From NCBI GenBank assembly GCA_015179125.1, contig WHVA01000193.1, positions 62,001 to 126,000 on the forward strand: a stretch of DNA of 64,000 bases, written 5' to 3'. This DNA is from Gautieria morchelliformis. Its lineage: Eukaryota > Basidiomycota > Agaricomycetes > Gomphales > Gomphaceae. Positions 32,457 to 44,022 of this stretch are shown here, piece by piece. The translations under genes were made by a program, and so were the position numbers. The notes beneath the pieces were generated by a model that did no database searches, was not told where the DNA came from, and worked only from the letters and a program-made list of their open reading frames with translations. Each line of letters begins with the position of its first letter. Position 1 is the stretch's first letter.

Positions 32457-35400
32457 ATGTCTGGTCTCTTCGCTAATGCTTCCTCGTCATATGTGCTGTT
32501 TTCTGAGCAATTTTTCAGAACTGTGACTTTCCGAGAAGCTAAGTCTCCGGCATTACCCACCATCTTATCTGCCGATGCTCTCCACAAATGGACATATCTC
32601 CGGTCGCTGCCATCTTCCGCCAAATTGTCCACCACAGTCACCATTGACGAGTTCATACCGAACATCATTTCTCTACAAGATATTCTACCCGGCCTGGAGC
32701 AGGCATCCGCTGGTGGCATCAGTGGTGTTGAACTGGTTATGAATACACCAAGAGGACCAAAGACGGTTCAGGTGCATCTCTCAAAAGTGCGTCCCGCTGC
32801 CTACTAGTTTTTTTCTTTGTTGTTTTCTGATATGTGTGGGTAGGTACGACTCTATGTTTCAATTAACAACCACACACCACATGTGATGTTTGCGCGTGCC
32901 CTTGTACATCGTATTACAGAGGCCAAGCTACTTACACCTGCTAACTTTGTCAAGTTCGAAAATGAGTGGATCACGACTATGGTGTCAGGCTTCTCAACCG
33001 CCTCAGGCATGCCCTTGTGGCAACTCGGTACACTAGTTGGAGAACGTGGGCTTTACGATGATGTTGTCAATGCGATCTCAGAGATGATCTATTGGCGAAC
33101 CATTGCAGCAGATCCCCTTCGCGAAGCTCATCACTTGGTATTTCCCACCTTATTCTTCGAGGATGCAAAGGTACTATACCACCAAAACCCTCGTCTATAC
33201 AGTAAAAACATCATCGGCATCCGTAACCGACTTGAACTGCACGCATCCGCGGTTTTAGCTTCGAAATCATTGAACAGGGACATGCGTCTGCGTATCTATA
33301 TACATATAGTCGTCCGAGCACTATACAGCACCGGGACTCTATGGGGAAGGCCCCTCACATTGATGTACTCCCAGTCATGAATTGGGTTTTGTCAGGCTTA
33401 AGGTTTCCTGAAATTATGGCAGTGGTTGTCAAGAGTGGGCCAATGCAGCCTGCCGGCAGTGGCAGCTGTACCTTGATCGCCCTCAATGCGATTGAACAAC
33501 GCATGGATGCCACAGTTCCTACCTGGACGCCGGCTCAATCAACAGTGGTTCGTGATCAATGGATATATGATTTGATCACGTACCACCTTTGTTTGCAGCA
33601 TCATGGGGTATGTATCCCAGTTTGAGACTGAGATCTATTATTTCTCACTAATTTGTTGTAGCTACCCTCTGAATGGACATGGGCTTGTCGCGTCGACGAA
33701 GAATTATGCCACAATCCTATAAACCATACCCTGCCTGATGTGACTATTCCCTATCAGGACTACAATGTGTTAGGCATTGAGGTACGTGCCGTAAAGCCTT
33801 GATTCCGAGAGGTATATGATGATATAGCGGTGGATTATGTAGTTTGCACATCCCATTTTCATGTTCAGTGACCAGGTCGTGAAGCGCATTGACGCTAAGG
33901 CAAGTGTCTCAGCACCACTTCTAGTAAGTTCATGTCCGTCTATGTGTTAACTTTCCGTAATGAGTATTTCAGCCAGCATTGCACATAAAACCACCACCTA
34001 TAGCTTTTGTCTCACTGGATAAACTCCAAGGTCGTGATCCCCAATTAGATGCGATAATAGTACCTTCAGTGAAGCAAGCTAAAATGGAACCCGGTCCAGC
34101 AGATCTCACACTCAACTTGCCAGTGGCTCCAGACTCCCCCATTTCTGTAATAGACTTGACAGGCATGCAATCATCGCCAGGATTGCATGAAATGTCAGTT
34201 ATAGAGGTTTCTGACTCGGACTCGGATTTGGATTGGAGCCCGGAGACTCGGTCATATGATACTTCAGATAGCGAGAACACATCAAGGCTGGTCAAGAAGC
34301 ACCATCACATGAATGTACTTTCACCGCAGACGCCACAGAAACAGTCTTCTTATGTAAAAGTTCAGCTCAATGACAGTCCAATTGACTTAACAGACTCCCC
34401 ACTGGCCTTTCCTATGCCCAAATCATCACACTCGAAATCGTTGGCTCTAACCGTTCACTCGCAGCCATATGTCAAAAGGTATGGCTACCCAGTAACTGAA
34501 GCGGTCCCATCTGGTGCCCCACGTATTGGCACAACATATTCCAATCTGCATGAGGCCAAGGTGGAGATTATCCGCTACGAGGAGAAACGAGGATATAAGA
34601 TGCGCATTGGTCAGAGCAAGAGGATGGAAGGTGATGAGGACGGGCTTCCCAAAAAAATAACGATGCGGTGTCACAGCTATCGGACTCACCAGCCAATGCA
34701 CAACCCAGCTATTGACCCGAGTGACCACCGGCAAGGCAAGACAATCAAAACAGACTGTAAAGCGCACTATAATCTTAACCGTTGTGTGGTGCAACTGTCT
34801 ATACTCTGACCTGGGCCGATTACACACATAACCATAACCGTAATTTGGCAGTGGGTGCCTCAGCTCCACGTCCAGCCACAGATGCACAGCGTGCCCTCAT
34901 ACAGACCTATGCCAACAACCCATCCTTCTCTCGGCGCCAGATTCAGGCCATCCTTTCACAGTCCTTTCCGAGCATGACCTCAAACCACATCAAGTATCCA
35001 ATCTGATCAACAATGCCCAGCACAGAGTCGCAATGACATAGATGAACTAGGTGGGGACTTTGCTGCCATTATTCATAGTCTCCAGGAAAAATGTGCAACA
35101 GGAGAGGGTTGGCACTATTATTTGAATCTTGACGACATTGGGAAAGTTACAGGGCTCTGGTGGCAGTCGCCTGAACAGGCGACATTGGCACGAAGGTTCT
35201 CAGATATCCTTATAACGGACAATGCAGCAAACCGTAATCAATATCGTTATCCTCTGAACATTGGGATAATTATTGACAATTTTGCCAACTCACGCAACAT
35301 CTGGTACGCGCTTCAAGCTCGTGAAGACATACAAACTCATCGATGGGTTATTCGGAACCATCTCCTCACTGCATGGCTCCCGCCAGAAGTGCTTGGATCC

Positions 35401-37219
35401 GACCGTGACCCCGCTCTACTTCAAGCAGTAGCTCAAGAACTGCCAAGCACATTTCATGTGCTCTGTCTCCATCACCTTGATGGCAATGTCACACTTAACC
35501 TGCGCAGAACACTTGGAGTGCACTGGGATAGGTTCACTCAAGGATTTTGGAAAGTGTATCGAGCTGTGTCACCCGAAGCGTTCGAACAAGCCTGGGAGTC
35601 TCTTCTAGATCGCTTTCCATCTAGCCGAAGATATCTTGAAAAAGAGCTATACCCTGTCCGAGAGCAGTGGGCCCATGCCTGGGTTGCACCTAGGTTTACG
35701 GCAGGTCTCAGAACTAATGGACGTTGCGAGTCTGAGAACCAGGTGAACAAGGTCTTCGGGGGGCCAAAGGTGTCAGCCAAAATGCTTTTTGATTCCCTGA
35801 ATGAGCGTACCATAAGTCAGAGTCTTAAGGAACAGGAACGGGTGCGACAGGTCAGTCATCTTGTCTCTATTACTGTTAACAATCTGAAACATGCAGTAGT
35901 CATCACGTAAACAACATGAATCCAATCTCGAACAGCTCTTTGCAAAAGTACTCACGCTTCTACGCCAGTATGCAGGGCCGTTTGCATTGCAAACTTGTTA
36001 CCGTGAGATGGGACTATCTATGTATTACAGAGTTGAGGTTCTGCAACTCCCTGACGGTGTTACATCATGGGTGAGACAAACTATTTATATCATTTCTTTG
36101 TAAGTGATATAGTGTATGGCCTAGACGCAATATGCAGTGCATGTTGAGAACGAGATGGTATACGAGTGGCAAGGCAATGAAGAGAAGGTATGTGATTACG
36201 CTATATTCACCACGTTGTATTCATTCAGAAAATTAGCACATGCATGACCCATTCACCAATGATACACATCTCATCTGACAGAATGGTTTATGATGTTGAT
36301 TCGGAAGCAAGCCTTGCCGGTCACCCATCTCCTTCGAGTGATACACCTAAGCTCAGGCGCTAGTCATCTTGTGGCGATTCTGGATGCAGGACAGTACGTA
36401 TGTGACTGCTGCATGGGCAGTAATTTAGGCATCCCGTGCCGCCATTACTTTACCGTTTTATCCCGAGTGCAAGGGATGCTTTTTCACATAGCGCTTGTGC
36501 GTCAAAGGTGAGTCATACCTCTCTCCACAGTAACAGCATCTGAAATATGGTGTAGGTGGTGGCAGGACCCTAGTCTAGATGCTGGCTCAATCCCGCCCAT
36601 CACACTGACCCATGCTGTTCCAGAAAAACGGCTTAGTCTTCGTGCACGCCCGCTACCTGTTGCACAAGTCTCAAACCCACTGGATAGAGCACACACGAGA
36701 AATTGTACCCCCCCTCCATCCACACAGTCAATCAACGCCCGTACCGTCTTCCAGGAAGCACAAGCCACTCTTAAACCTCTCTTGAACAATGTCCAGACTC
36801 AAGAACAGCTGGACACATTAATCCGTGGACTCGGCACGATCAGGTATGGCGATGAGACCAAAGTAGATTTAACCTATTTAATTTCATGTAGTGCATCGCA
36901 AGCCAACCCAGCTCCAGTTCTCCATGACCCACCAGTCATCTCTCATAAAGGCCGTCCCCGCACCACACGCCTCACCTCTGCAATAGAAGGACCTCCAAGA
37001 GGAGGTGGTGGGACGAAGCGGCCCAACCCTAGTGCGACAGAAAAATCAATCCCTCTACATCCTTCTGTTGATCCTAACCCTGTCACTGAATCACCACCAA
37101 AGCAACGCCGACGCCCCGTGCGGTGTGGACTGTGCCATCGCGAAGGACATGATCGCCGCCGTTGCTATGATATTCAGGTTGAACGCGAGAACGAATTACG
37201 AAGGGGGGCGCGAAAGTAG
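32457..37219 (+). pseudogene. MULE transposase with N-terminal Ulp1-like part, SWIM finger and zinc knuckle
   Basis: Start MSGLFANASSSYVLF at 32457. The N-terminal part (32457-33625) has VFPTLFFEDAKVLYHQ, then RDSMGKAPHIDVLP and GPMQPAGSGSCTLIALNAIE. This order and its Asp and Gln-x-Cys positions resemble a Ulp1/C48 peptidase. A disordered acidic linker follows (33979-34500). A FAR1-like zinc region (34560-34990) leads to the MULE domain at 35122-35850. Its acidic residues sit in ITDNAANRNQYRYPLNIGI, LGSDRDPALL and RTNGRCESENQV, with the CLHH pair between. A SWIM motif CDC...GIPCRHYF is at 36395-36450, and a knuckle CGLCHREGHDRRRC at 37130-37170. Small GT-AG introns occur throughout. Frame faults near 34780 and at 35000-35040 disable this copy. 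Confidence 0.8.
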
Positions 37220-37421
37220 AAAGTAGACTAGGCCAGAGAATGGTGTATAATTCATAGAGACACCTATGGTATATACAGCGAAGTAGACCTATGGATGTGA
37301 CCTTTAGCTACCTCGCAGGGACCTGTACAGTAGCGGTGGTCGCCGATATTCGGCTTGTGTCCCAGAGTTTGGCGGTACCTGGTGGTGCCGATGCTGCACC
37401 GGGGTTGCTGGATAAGCCATG

Positions 37422-37462
37422 GGGTTGTTTTTCCCACGGGGGGTTGCCACACAGAATTATCC
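37422..37462 (-). repeat. MULE right terminal inverted repeat
   Basis: Reverse complement of the left repeat. It is followed at once by CCAAATAGGTA, a word also found inside the element at 31857-31867. Confidence 0.88.
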
Positions 37463-38554
37463 CCAAATAGGTACTCAGTTTTCTGAAGATTAATGCTTTA
37501 AGCAGTAAGCACAGCTACCATAATCAGGAACTGGATTCTCTCACCTCGACATCCCAGCAGATGTCCGCCCACACCAATAGCACAGTAAGAGTTACATACT
37601 GAAATGGATGGCAAAACCATACACTGACCGACTAGTACGCGCTCTAAGTATAAAAATGGAAGATCATATTTGTCATCAAAATTAAATAAATAAACTGGAT
37701 GTCGTACGGTGGGCCAGGAGATGGTTGAGCATCGATAAATCCATATTTTCGTGACTGCATTTGAAAGTATTTAGTAGTTAGGTTGATGGAGTGCTGCTAT
37801 AATTCGCCTCCACAGACAACTGCCATCATCCTGCTTGAGAGAGACAATTGCGACACCCGGTGGTATCGACCCAGCCACGGGATTACCCTTCGAAAATTGC
37901 TGTAGAATGACCAAGTACCGTAGCTTGTTTTCTCAAATTTATTCCACGGTGGTTGATGTGGGATAAGCTAAGATCGGTAGGCAAAATGGTTGCCAACGGT
38001 AGTCATTATCAGTGGTCGGTCTTCTGCTGATAACATCAGGAGGTCCATCTTGGTGTGTGTCAGCGAGCGGGGAGGAAGCCATGCTAGCTCACATGCACAG
38101 GTCGGCATGCTGCAGCAATCAGAATGAAGACTCGATTTTCTAGCTTCAAGTTGAAGTTTGGGCTCCCGGATCCTCTTCTACATAAATGTCTCTCTAGCTT
38201 CCCTTGCGAAGCACAGTAAGAGGGGCTGGACCCACACACGTCAACAAGGGCCACTTCAGTTTTCACAGCAAACGGCTTTGACGCGGGCCAAGCACCGGGA
38301 ACTTGGGCATCGCCCAGTTGACCTTTGCATCTGACTTACGTACTTATGTAATTACGTGTCCACTGAATTATCTTCGGGCGGCAACGGCGTCCGGTTTAGC
38401 GACTGTCCAGCAATGAGGGAAGTGGACAATGTATATATTCTTGTATAGGGTGTCAAGATGATTTTTCGAGACCTCCTGTCCGTGTCTCCAAGGTCAGATA
38501 GGTGTAGCATTTCCGGCAGGAGATGACGATAGCGCCTTCCAAACTTGAAAAGTG
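37463..38554. other. Spacer right of the MULE
   Basis: About 1.1 kb without recognisable genes or repeats. The part nearest 38554 is the 3' flank of the kinase-like gene. Confidence 0.45.
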
Positions 38555-39950
38555 TTAGGTTAGGAGCCTTCCATGAGCTTCTGTGTGATAGCATGCCATA
38601 CCTTCACGTGGAACAGGAGGAATTCGCATGAAGGCATATCGCATCCGTCGGAAGAAATGCAAGAAATCATAAAGCGCGGAAGTGCCCTCATCTTCCTTTC
38701 GTTTCACCATACGCGTGCGTAGCAGCTTGAAACTGAGGGAGCGATATATGGTCTCGAAACGGGTCACAACCTCATCAATACTTGGTCGCTTCGATGGCTC
38801 TTCTTGTGTCATGTCTGTAATCAAGGGAACCATGAAATCAAATCCAAACCTAACCTAACCCATCATGATTCTGTGAGAAAGGATTAAGAGCAAAGCGTAG
38901 ACATCCGTACATCCACAAATTCCATCTGGATCATATTACCCGCATAGTAAATATCAGTTGCGAACGGATTAGACAATTCATTATATTTGTCCCCTTGAAC
39001 CTCGGGTGCAATTCTATCAATACCACGAACGGGAAGATCGAGTGGTGGGCCATGCTTGGGGTCGTAGAATCTGGAGAGACCGAAATCGATTAGAAGGTAT
39101 TTTGGTGGACGTTCCGTTCGAGTCCAATGCCTTGCAAAACGATCGCGTTTGTAATCGAAGTCGATATCAATAGGATGAAATCCATTGGGATAAAGTTTTC
39201 TGGCGTCCATCATGATATTCCTTCCTGTGCAATCACTTGGCATATGTTGCATTACCTGCACCATCCGTATACGGCTGAGAGCTTACCGATGAGCATAATG
39301 GTGTTTATGCATAAATTGGATTCCCTGAAAACATGCCAATACCTGTCGACATAGGTCTGCATGAATGATATACAAGCACGCACTTCAAAGGCTTGACGGA
39401 AGAATTCGACAGCTTCTCCAAATGTCCAAATTTTTGGGTCATTGAAAGGTCGGAGAATCGGCATGACAAGGAGAACCATTCCTTCATACTCTGGAACCTC
39501 GAGAACGTCAAGTAACGGCACACAGTGGTTCTTAGGATCTGACGCTAAAGGCTCGCTGGAGAAGAATTTGCCGATGCCAACTTCATCGGATTCCTTGTAC
39601 TTGACTATCCGCTTCAGTGTTACTGTCTCACCGTCGGACATACGTGTGGCATCCATCACATGCTTATGCCAGTGTCATATCAGGTTCATTCCTTGATGAC
39701 AAGCAACCAGAGCACGCACTCCATAGGGCAATGAATGGCTGTCTTCACAATCAGTAACATACTTTTTGGTTCTCTTCCATGTTGGTATCCAGTTGGGATG
39801 GTAGCGAGGGCGGAGCAAGTATCCCTGAGACTCGAGCCATCGATACTGATCAGCCCAGAAGATTTCCGTCGGTTGAAGGGTTGCAAAGTCAAACTTCCAT
39901 GTTTTGCGATATTCGTTTTCTCGTTCAAGAAGCTTGATTGCGCCAGCCAT
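38555..39950 (-). CDS. Protein-kinase-like gene, copy A
   Basis: Start MAGAIKLLERENEYRKTW at 39950. The second exon opens with TVTLKRIVKYKESDEVGIG (lysine strand) and has NHCVPLLDVLEVPEYEGMVL and LVMPILRPF (hinge). The HRD motif is made by splicing: FMHKHHYAHR is joined across a 51-nt intron (about 39236-39286) to DCTGRNIMMDA. The DFG motif follows as LLIDFGLSRFYD, then RGIDRIAPEVQG (APE). The last exon is MVPLITDMTQEEPSKRPSIDE with a basic tail ending at 38555. The join between the first exon and the exon at 39659 was not resolved. All catalytic residues are present, so it could be active. Such stand-alone kinases are numerous in Agaricomycetes; no substrate can be named. Copies lie at 44023-45399 and at 63947. 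Confidence 0.78.
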
Positions 39951-39984
39951 GGAGCAAGAGTGTAGTGTGTGGGAATTCTCGGGG

Positions 39985-40012
39985 AAATCCGATCGATCGA
40001 TCAATCGATCAC
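39985..40012. promoter_or_regulatory. GATC/CGAT-rich run in kinase leader
   Basis: The run atcgatcgatcaatcgatc lies about 35-60 bases upstream of the kinase A start and recurs, slightly changed, before copy B (45438-45465). It is absent before the third copy. It may be leader sequence; no function is known. Confidence 0.4.
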
Positions 40013-40063
40013 TGACGCGCGTATCACCTGCCCTCCAACTCTTATGTAACGTACTGCTATGGA

Positions 40064-42479
40064 AATCGTAATAAGTGCTAAAATGTCATCCTAGGTATCA
40101 CCGGAGCACCCAAAGGTAATGTGGCGACCATGGGGTAGCATGATGATAGCACATGACCATTGTATAATCATCGTGACCCATGGGCTGCAACGATGGTCTG
40201 TGCCTACCATGATTATCACCAGTGGTATTTAATAACCAAGAAATGACCGCCAAGACAGGCCAATGGAAGATATATTGATAAAGTAAGTGGCGGCTGTTAC
40301 AATATACTATAGACACATGGGGCTTCAGGAGCTACCAGTCTAACCAATATCCGGTGATAATAGCGACCCAGCAACCCTCACGCCGGTTTCACGGATCGAG
40401 CAAACAGCTCCTCATGCCCTTTACGCCAACGCTGACAGTTGGTCTGGTCCCCAATCTAGCCAGCTCGACGCATCGCACTGACGAGAATGTCATAGGGCTA
40501 TGGCACAATCGATCATCCCACCATACACCCTTCCGTGATGCAATATCTTCACAACCCAGTGACGCTTATGCTTCTCAACATCACAAAGACAATCAAGTGC
40601 GTCACATCCAATGGCATTGAGACTGCTCACGGGAAGCACCGTGGGTTGGATACACCTGTCTGTGCTACAGGTGTGTTGAATCCATGCACCCGCGGCTCTC
40701 ACGCCCATCTATTTGCCTATCGAGGGTTCGACACAACATGGAAACCACCCGCAACTTTTGGTCGTGACGGCCTCAAGTTGCAAGAGAAATGCAGTGGATA
40801 CCCTCTCGCCTATTTGGACATTGTGATTGATGGGTTTCCAAAGTGATATAGCGATCTCCTCTTGGAACTCACTTCCTCTTTCATCTAGGTTTCTTTGCCT
40901 AGGGCCGAATTCAGGAGTTGTCACAGGGTCATTGCTCATTATTATAGAATGACTATATCATGGCTGCGATTGCGACATGTCAACGCAAGAGACCCAAGAC
41001 AAATGAAGTCAAAACAGCAGCCGTTAAAGACATTGATGAAAATCTCAAGTGTGTTACAAGCGAGTTGCATAACCATATCCCCTGATCAATCTGTAGCATT
41101 ACTTCCCTCAGGCAGGATGGTCTAGGTGCACGGTACTGGGGGGCGCCGTCTGGTTGAGGCGCACCGAACTGACCGGCGAGATACGGCGCATGTGCACCAT
41201 ACGGAGGGGCCGCCTATTGTGCACTTGCACCGTACCGACAGGCGGCCTACGGTGCAGGTGCGAGGGGCGGCGTATGGTGCACGTGCACCGTACTGAGGAT
41301 CCGAGGGGACGGTTCAGGTGAACTGAAGTTGGAGGCATAGGGATGGGCGCCTGAATTACACATCCATGTATTTTACAGCAGGTTGTACCTGTAATTTACA
41401 ACGGGTTGTTTATCATTCATCAGGAAAAACCGGGGATGTTATGGAATGGTACGTACCCTACATAGGACTTGTAGGCATGTAGGTTCCCCCCCTATTACAA
41501 TGTGCTCCGTAGTGCGGGCCCAATTTTGTAGTGTGCCGTAGGACCACGTAGCTGCGGGCGGTATCTATGGTGGGTTACAGTAGTCACACATAATGCCGCG
41601 TGGTGTCTACGGTGGGCCACATCCCAGGGCATATTTGGTTGAGGTGAGATGTAATTAATGCAGATTCAGGGCTCAGGAGGCTTTAGGAGATAAGATATCA
41701 TTTCATAGTTAGATATTGGTCTATATAAGTACATAGAGGAAAAGTTGGCATGTGTATGTATTCTTCATCGAAGGCGCCGCGGATTGCCACAGCTGCTCAT
41801 GCGAGCTTCGCGTGGTCGAAACGCAACTGCACAGTTGCCGGAACGTGGAACCCTGCCCTTATCCGGACGCTGTCAACCAGTTTGCTCCTCCAGGCCAACT
41901 ACAAGGTGAAATCTGAAGATATGATCAGAGGGGATACAGAGACTGAGCAGATGCTAGAGTTGAATGTATAAGCCAAAGCTGAGCCAGACACAGAGATGAC
42001 TAGAGCATAGCAAGGAGACAGCACGGCCAGGAGCGATGGCAGGCAGAGCTAATAGATGAGCCAGTCAGCAGCAGTGAGCAGAGCAAAGTAGTCATTTATA
42101 CCCAGTATAAGCACAGGAGCATAGGATAGTATTGACAGAAGTCTGGTAGAGCTCTCTCCGTGAATAATGGTGGAGGAGTTGGTGGTGGGTGGGGAAAACG
42201 AGCGGCCCCTTTGAGACCCGGGCATAGCGCAGTATTTCTATGGCGCGAACTATTTGGTGCTGTTGGGCACGAAACTTACGTGTCACGTGACACATGGGAC
42301 AAGAATTTTTCGCTAAGTTGGTGACGCCCGTGCGAACAGCAACGCAGTTGGGCACGGTCGTGCACCATGGCATTGAATTCACATGGATCTGTTAAAATTT
42401 GATTCTCTAGTCTCAACATATGGGCCTAATGAACAGGTCTAGCAAATCGTCGGTTTGTATATGTATGACGCAAAGCTTA
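40064..42479. other. Unassigned spacer between kinase copies, left part
   Basis: No gene was recognised in about 2.4 kb. A 103-residue frame at 40535-40846 (plus; TGVLNPCTRGSHAHLFAYRG) is less biased than its surroundings but belongs to no family I know. 41110-41340 is a GC-rich repeat, listed separately. 41400-42479 shows no coding signal. Confidence 0.4.
41115..41330. repeat. GC-rich degenerate minisatellite with GTGCACC palindromes
   Basis: Words such as gtgcaccgta, gtgcaccata and cggtgcaggtgc recur at intervals of about 40 bp. A perfect 14-bp palindrome GGTGCACGTGCACC lies at 41276-41289. The short frames across it are artefacts. Confidence 0.65.
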
Positions 42480-42931
42480 TGCAACCCCTCTGCATTGCGT
42501 GCAACTGACCGTCACGCGGGTCGCTTTGTCCCTAGAGCCCCACACAATCCGCCTGCTGTCCTGTGACAATGCAACAAAGTAGACCCACTCATGGTGACCT
42601 TTGAATGGCCCTGCAATGACATCGCCGGTCGTTACATCCCATACCGAATGGTCCTGTCATATGATTCCAACACGATCCGCTTGCCATCCCACGACACCGC
42701 CACAGAGCTGACTGCATCAGTGTGGCCTTCAAATGGTCCAGAAATGAGCTCACCTGTTGTGATATCCCTCACCAAGATCATGTTATCAACCCCTGAGACG
42801 ATGCGTTTGCCGTCTTGACAGAACGTCAGAGTTGACAGTCCAAGTATAGGAGGCTTGGGCTTGTCAAGGATTAGTTTCTTATTGAATAAATGCCAAAGCC
42901 ATGAGGTAGTAGTGTCCCTGATAAATTGCAC
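42480..42931 (-). pseudogene. WD40-repeat relic
   Basis: On the minus strand the stretch reads FCQDGKRIVSGVDNMILVRD, then GELISGPFEGHTDAVSSVAV, then SWDGKRIVLESYDRTIR. After a frame change near 42645 it continues VTTGDVIAGPFKGHHEWVYF and VALSQDSRRIVWGSRDKATR. These are two to three blades of the regular WD40 type found at the C-terminus of fungal NLR-like and NACHT proteins. No N-terminal domain and no start were found, so it is a fragment. Confidence 0.75.
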
Positions 42932-44022
42932 GAGTGAGTAAGCCTGCGTCTAGGAAACGGGCATTGTCTCACACACGTTATGCTGTAGCATTGCTAGCTC
43001 AACCAAGTGGCGCTTGGCGCATCTTCGTTCGTGTACGCGCCAATACTAGTAGTCCTTCAGCGCAAACTTGCCATGGCTGAGGGAACATCGATATTAAGCA
43101 TTTGCGAACGTCGAAAGAGCTCGCACAAGATTTTGCACGCAAAGGCCTTGCATTGAGTGTTGGTGTGCCGTTTGGCGGTCCAATGAGATACAAATTGTGT
43201 GTGACCTGGGGCCAGATGCACACAAGGAGACTCCGGCCCGTCAAGGTTGGGGAAGTGGAGGGCTACTAGAGGCATAGACAAGACCGTCCCTGGAGGTAGA
43301 AAGCTGTAGGTCTACCTAGTGCAGGCATGAGCGCCACATAACGATCTGTGGCGCTATGTGGAACAGAGTCAGCTACGTAGTTGACGTAGTCTACTAGTAG
43401 CGCCGGTGGCGCTGCGTAAATATGGCCGAATTACAAGCCGGAATCGGCCGTTCCTGATTTGAAACCGCCGACGTCTGACTGCTATCCGAACAATGTAATA
43501 TAAATTCAAGCTGATTCAATGAGTCATTTGCCTTGTGAGAATGAACACCAGCTACCCGCTTTGTGGTAGATACCATACATGTAGTGGTATATACATTTCC
43601 GTAACTGTTACTTTCTGTAACGCCAGTCATCGGAGTTTCCCAAAAACATTCAACCCCATGGCCTCGGGAGCCAGTTGGGTGGCTCAAAGCTGTTGCTCTG
43701 TCCTCATGCGCTGGAGTGGTTGCGCCTGATATGACCCTCGATTTCCTCTGTTGTGTCACGGTAATCCCCACAATAATCACAAATAGAATCTAAACAATCG
43801 TTGTGGATGCTCGAAGATGTGCATTAGAGTAAACACTTACACTCCGAGTGCTTGAATTGCATGTGAGTCTGATGGTCCAAACATAAGGACAAGCGAGCCT
43901 CGAAGTATGTGAACACGTACTATAAATTGTTCTTTAGGTATTATCATAGGGCAGAGCTTACAACAGATAGGTGTAGCATTTCCGGCGGGAGATGTCGAAA
44001 GCGCCTTTAAAACTTGAAAGTG
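42932..44022. other. Unassigned spacer between kinase copies, right part
   Basis: No gene is supported. A small inverted repeat (agcgccaca at 43330-43338, inverse at 43347-43355) is present. The last 80 bases before 44022 match the 3' flank of kinase copy A. Confidence 0.4.

Larger units (their letters stand above)
31716..37462 (+). mobile_element. Mutator-like element (MULE) with 41-bp terminal inverted repeats
   Basis: The first 41 bases (31716-31756, starting GGATAATTCTGTGTGG) recur exactly in inverse at 37422-37462. Between them lies one multi-exon gene with a MULE transposase domain. Target duplications of 9-11 bp are expected in this superfamily, but the bases directly outside the two ends do not match. 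The length, 5.75 kb, is normal for an autonomous MULE. The coding region has about three frame faults, so this copy is probably inactive. Confidence 0.82.

Noticed and set aside
43057-43780. Minus-strand frames between the WD40 relic and kinase copy B
   Set aside because: Composition is unremarkable, no motif was recognised, and splice signals do not link them to the kinase.
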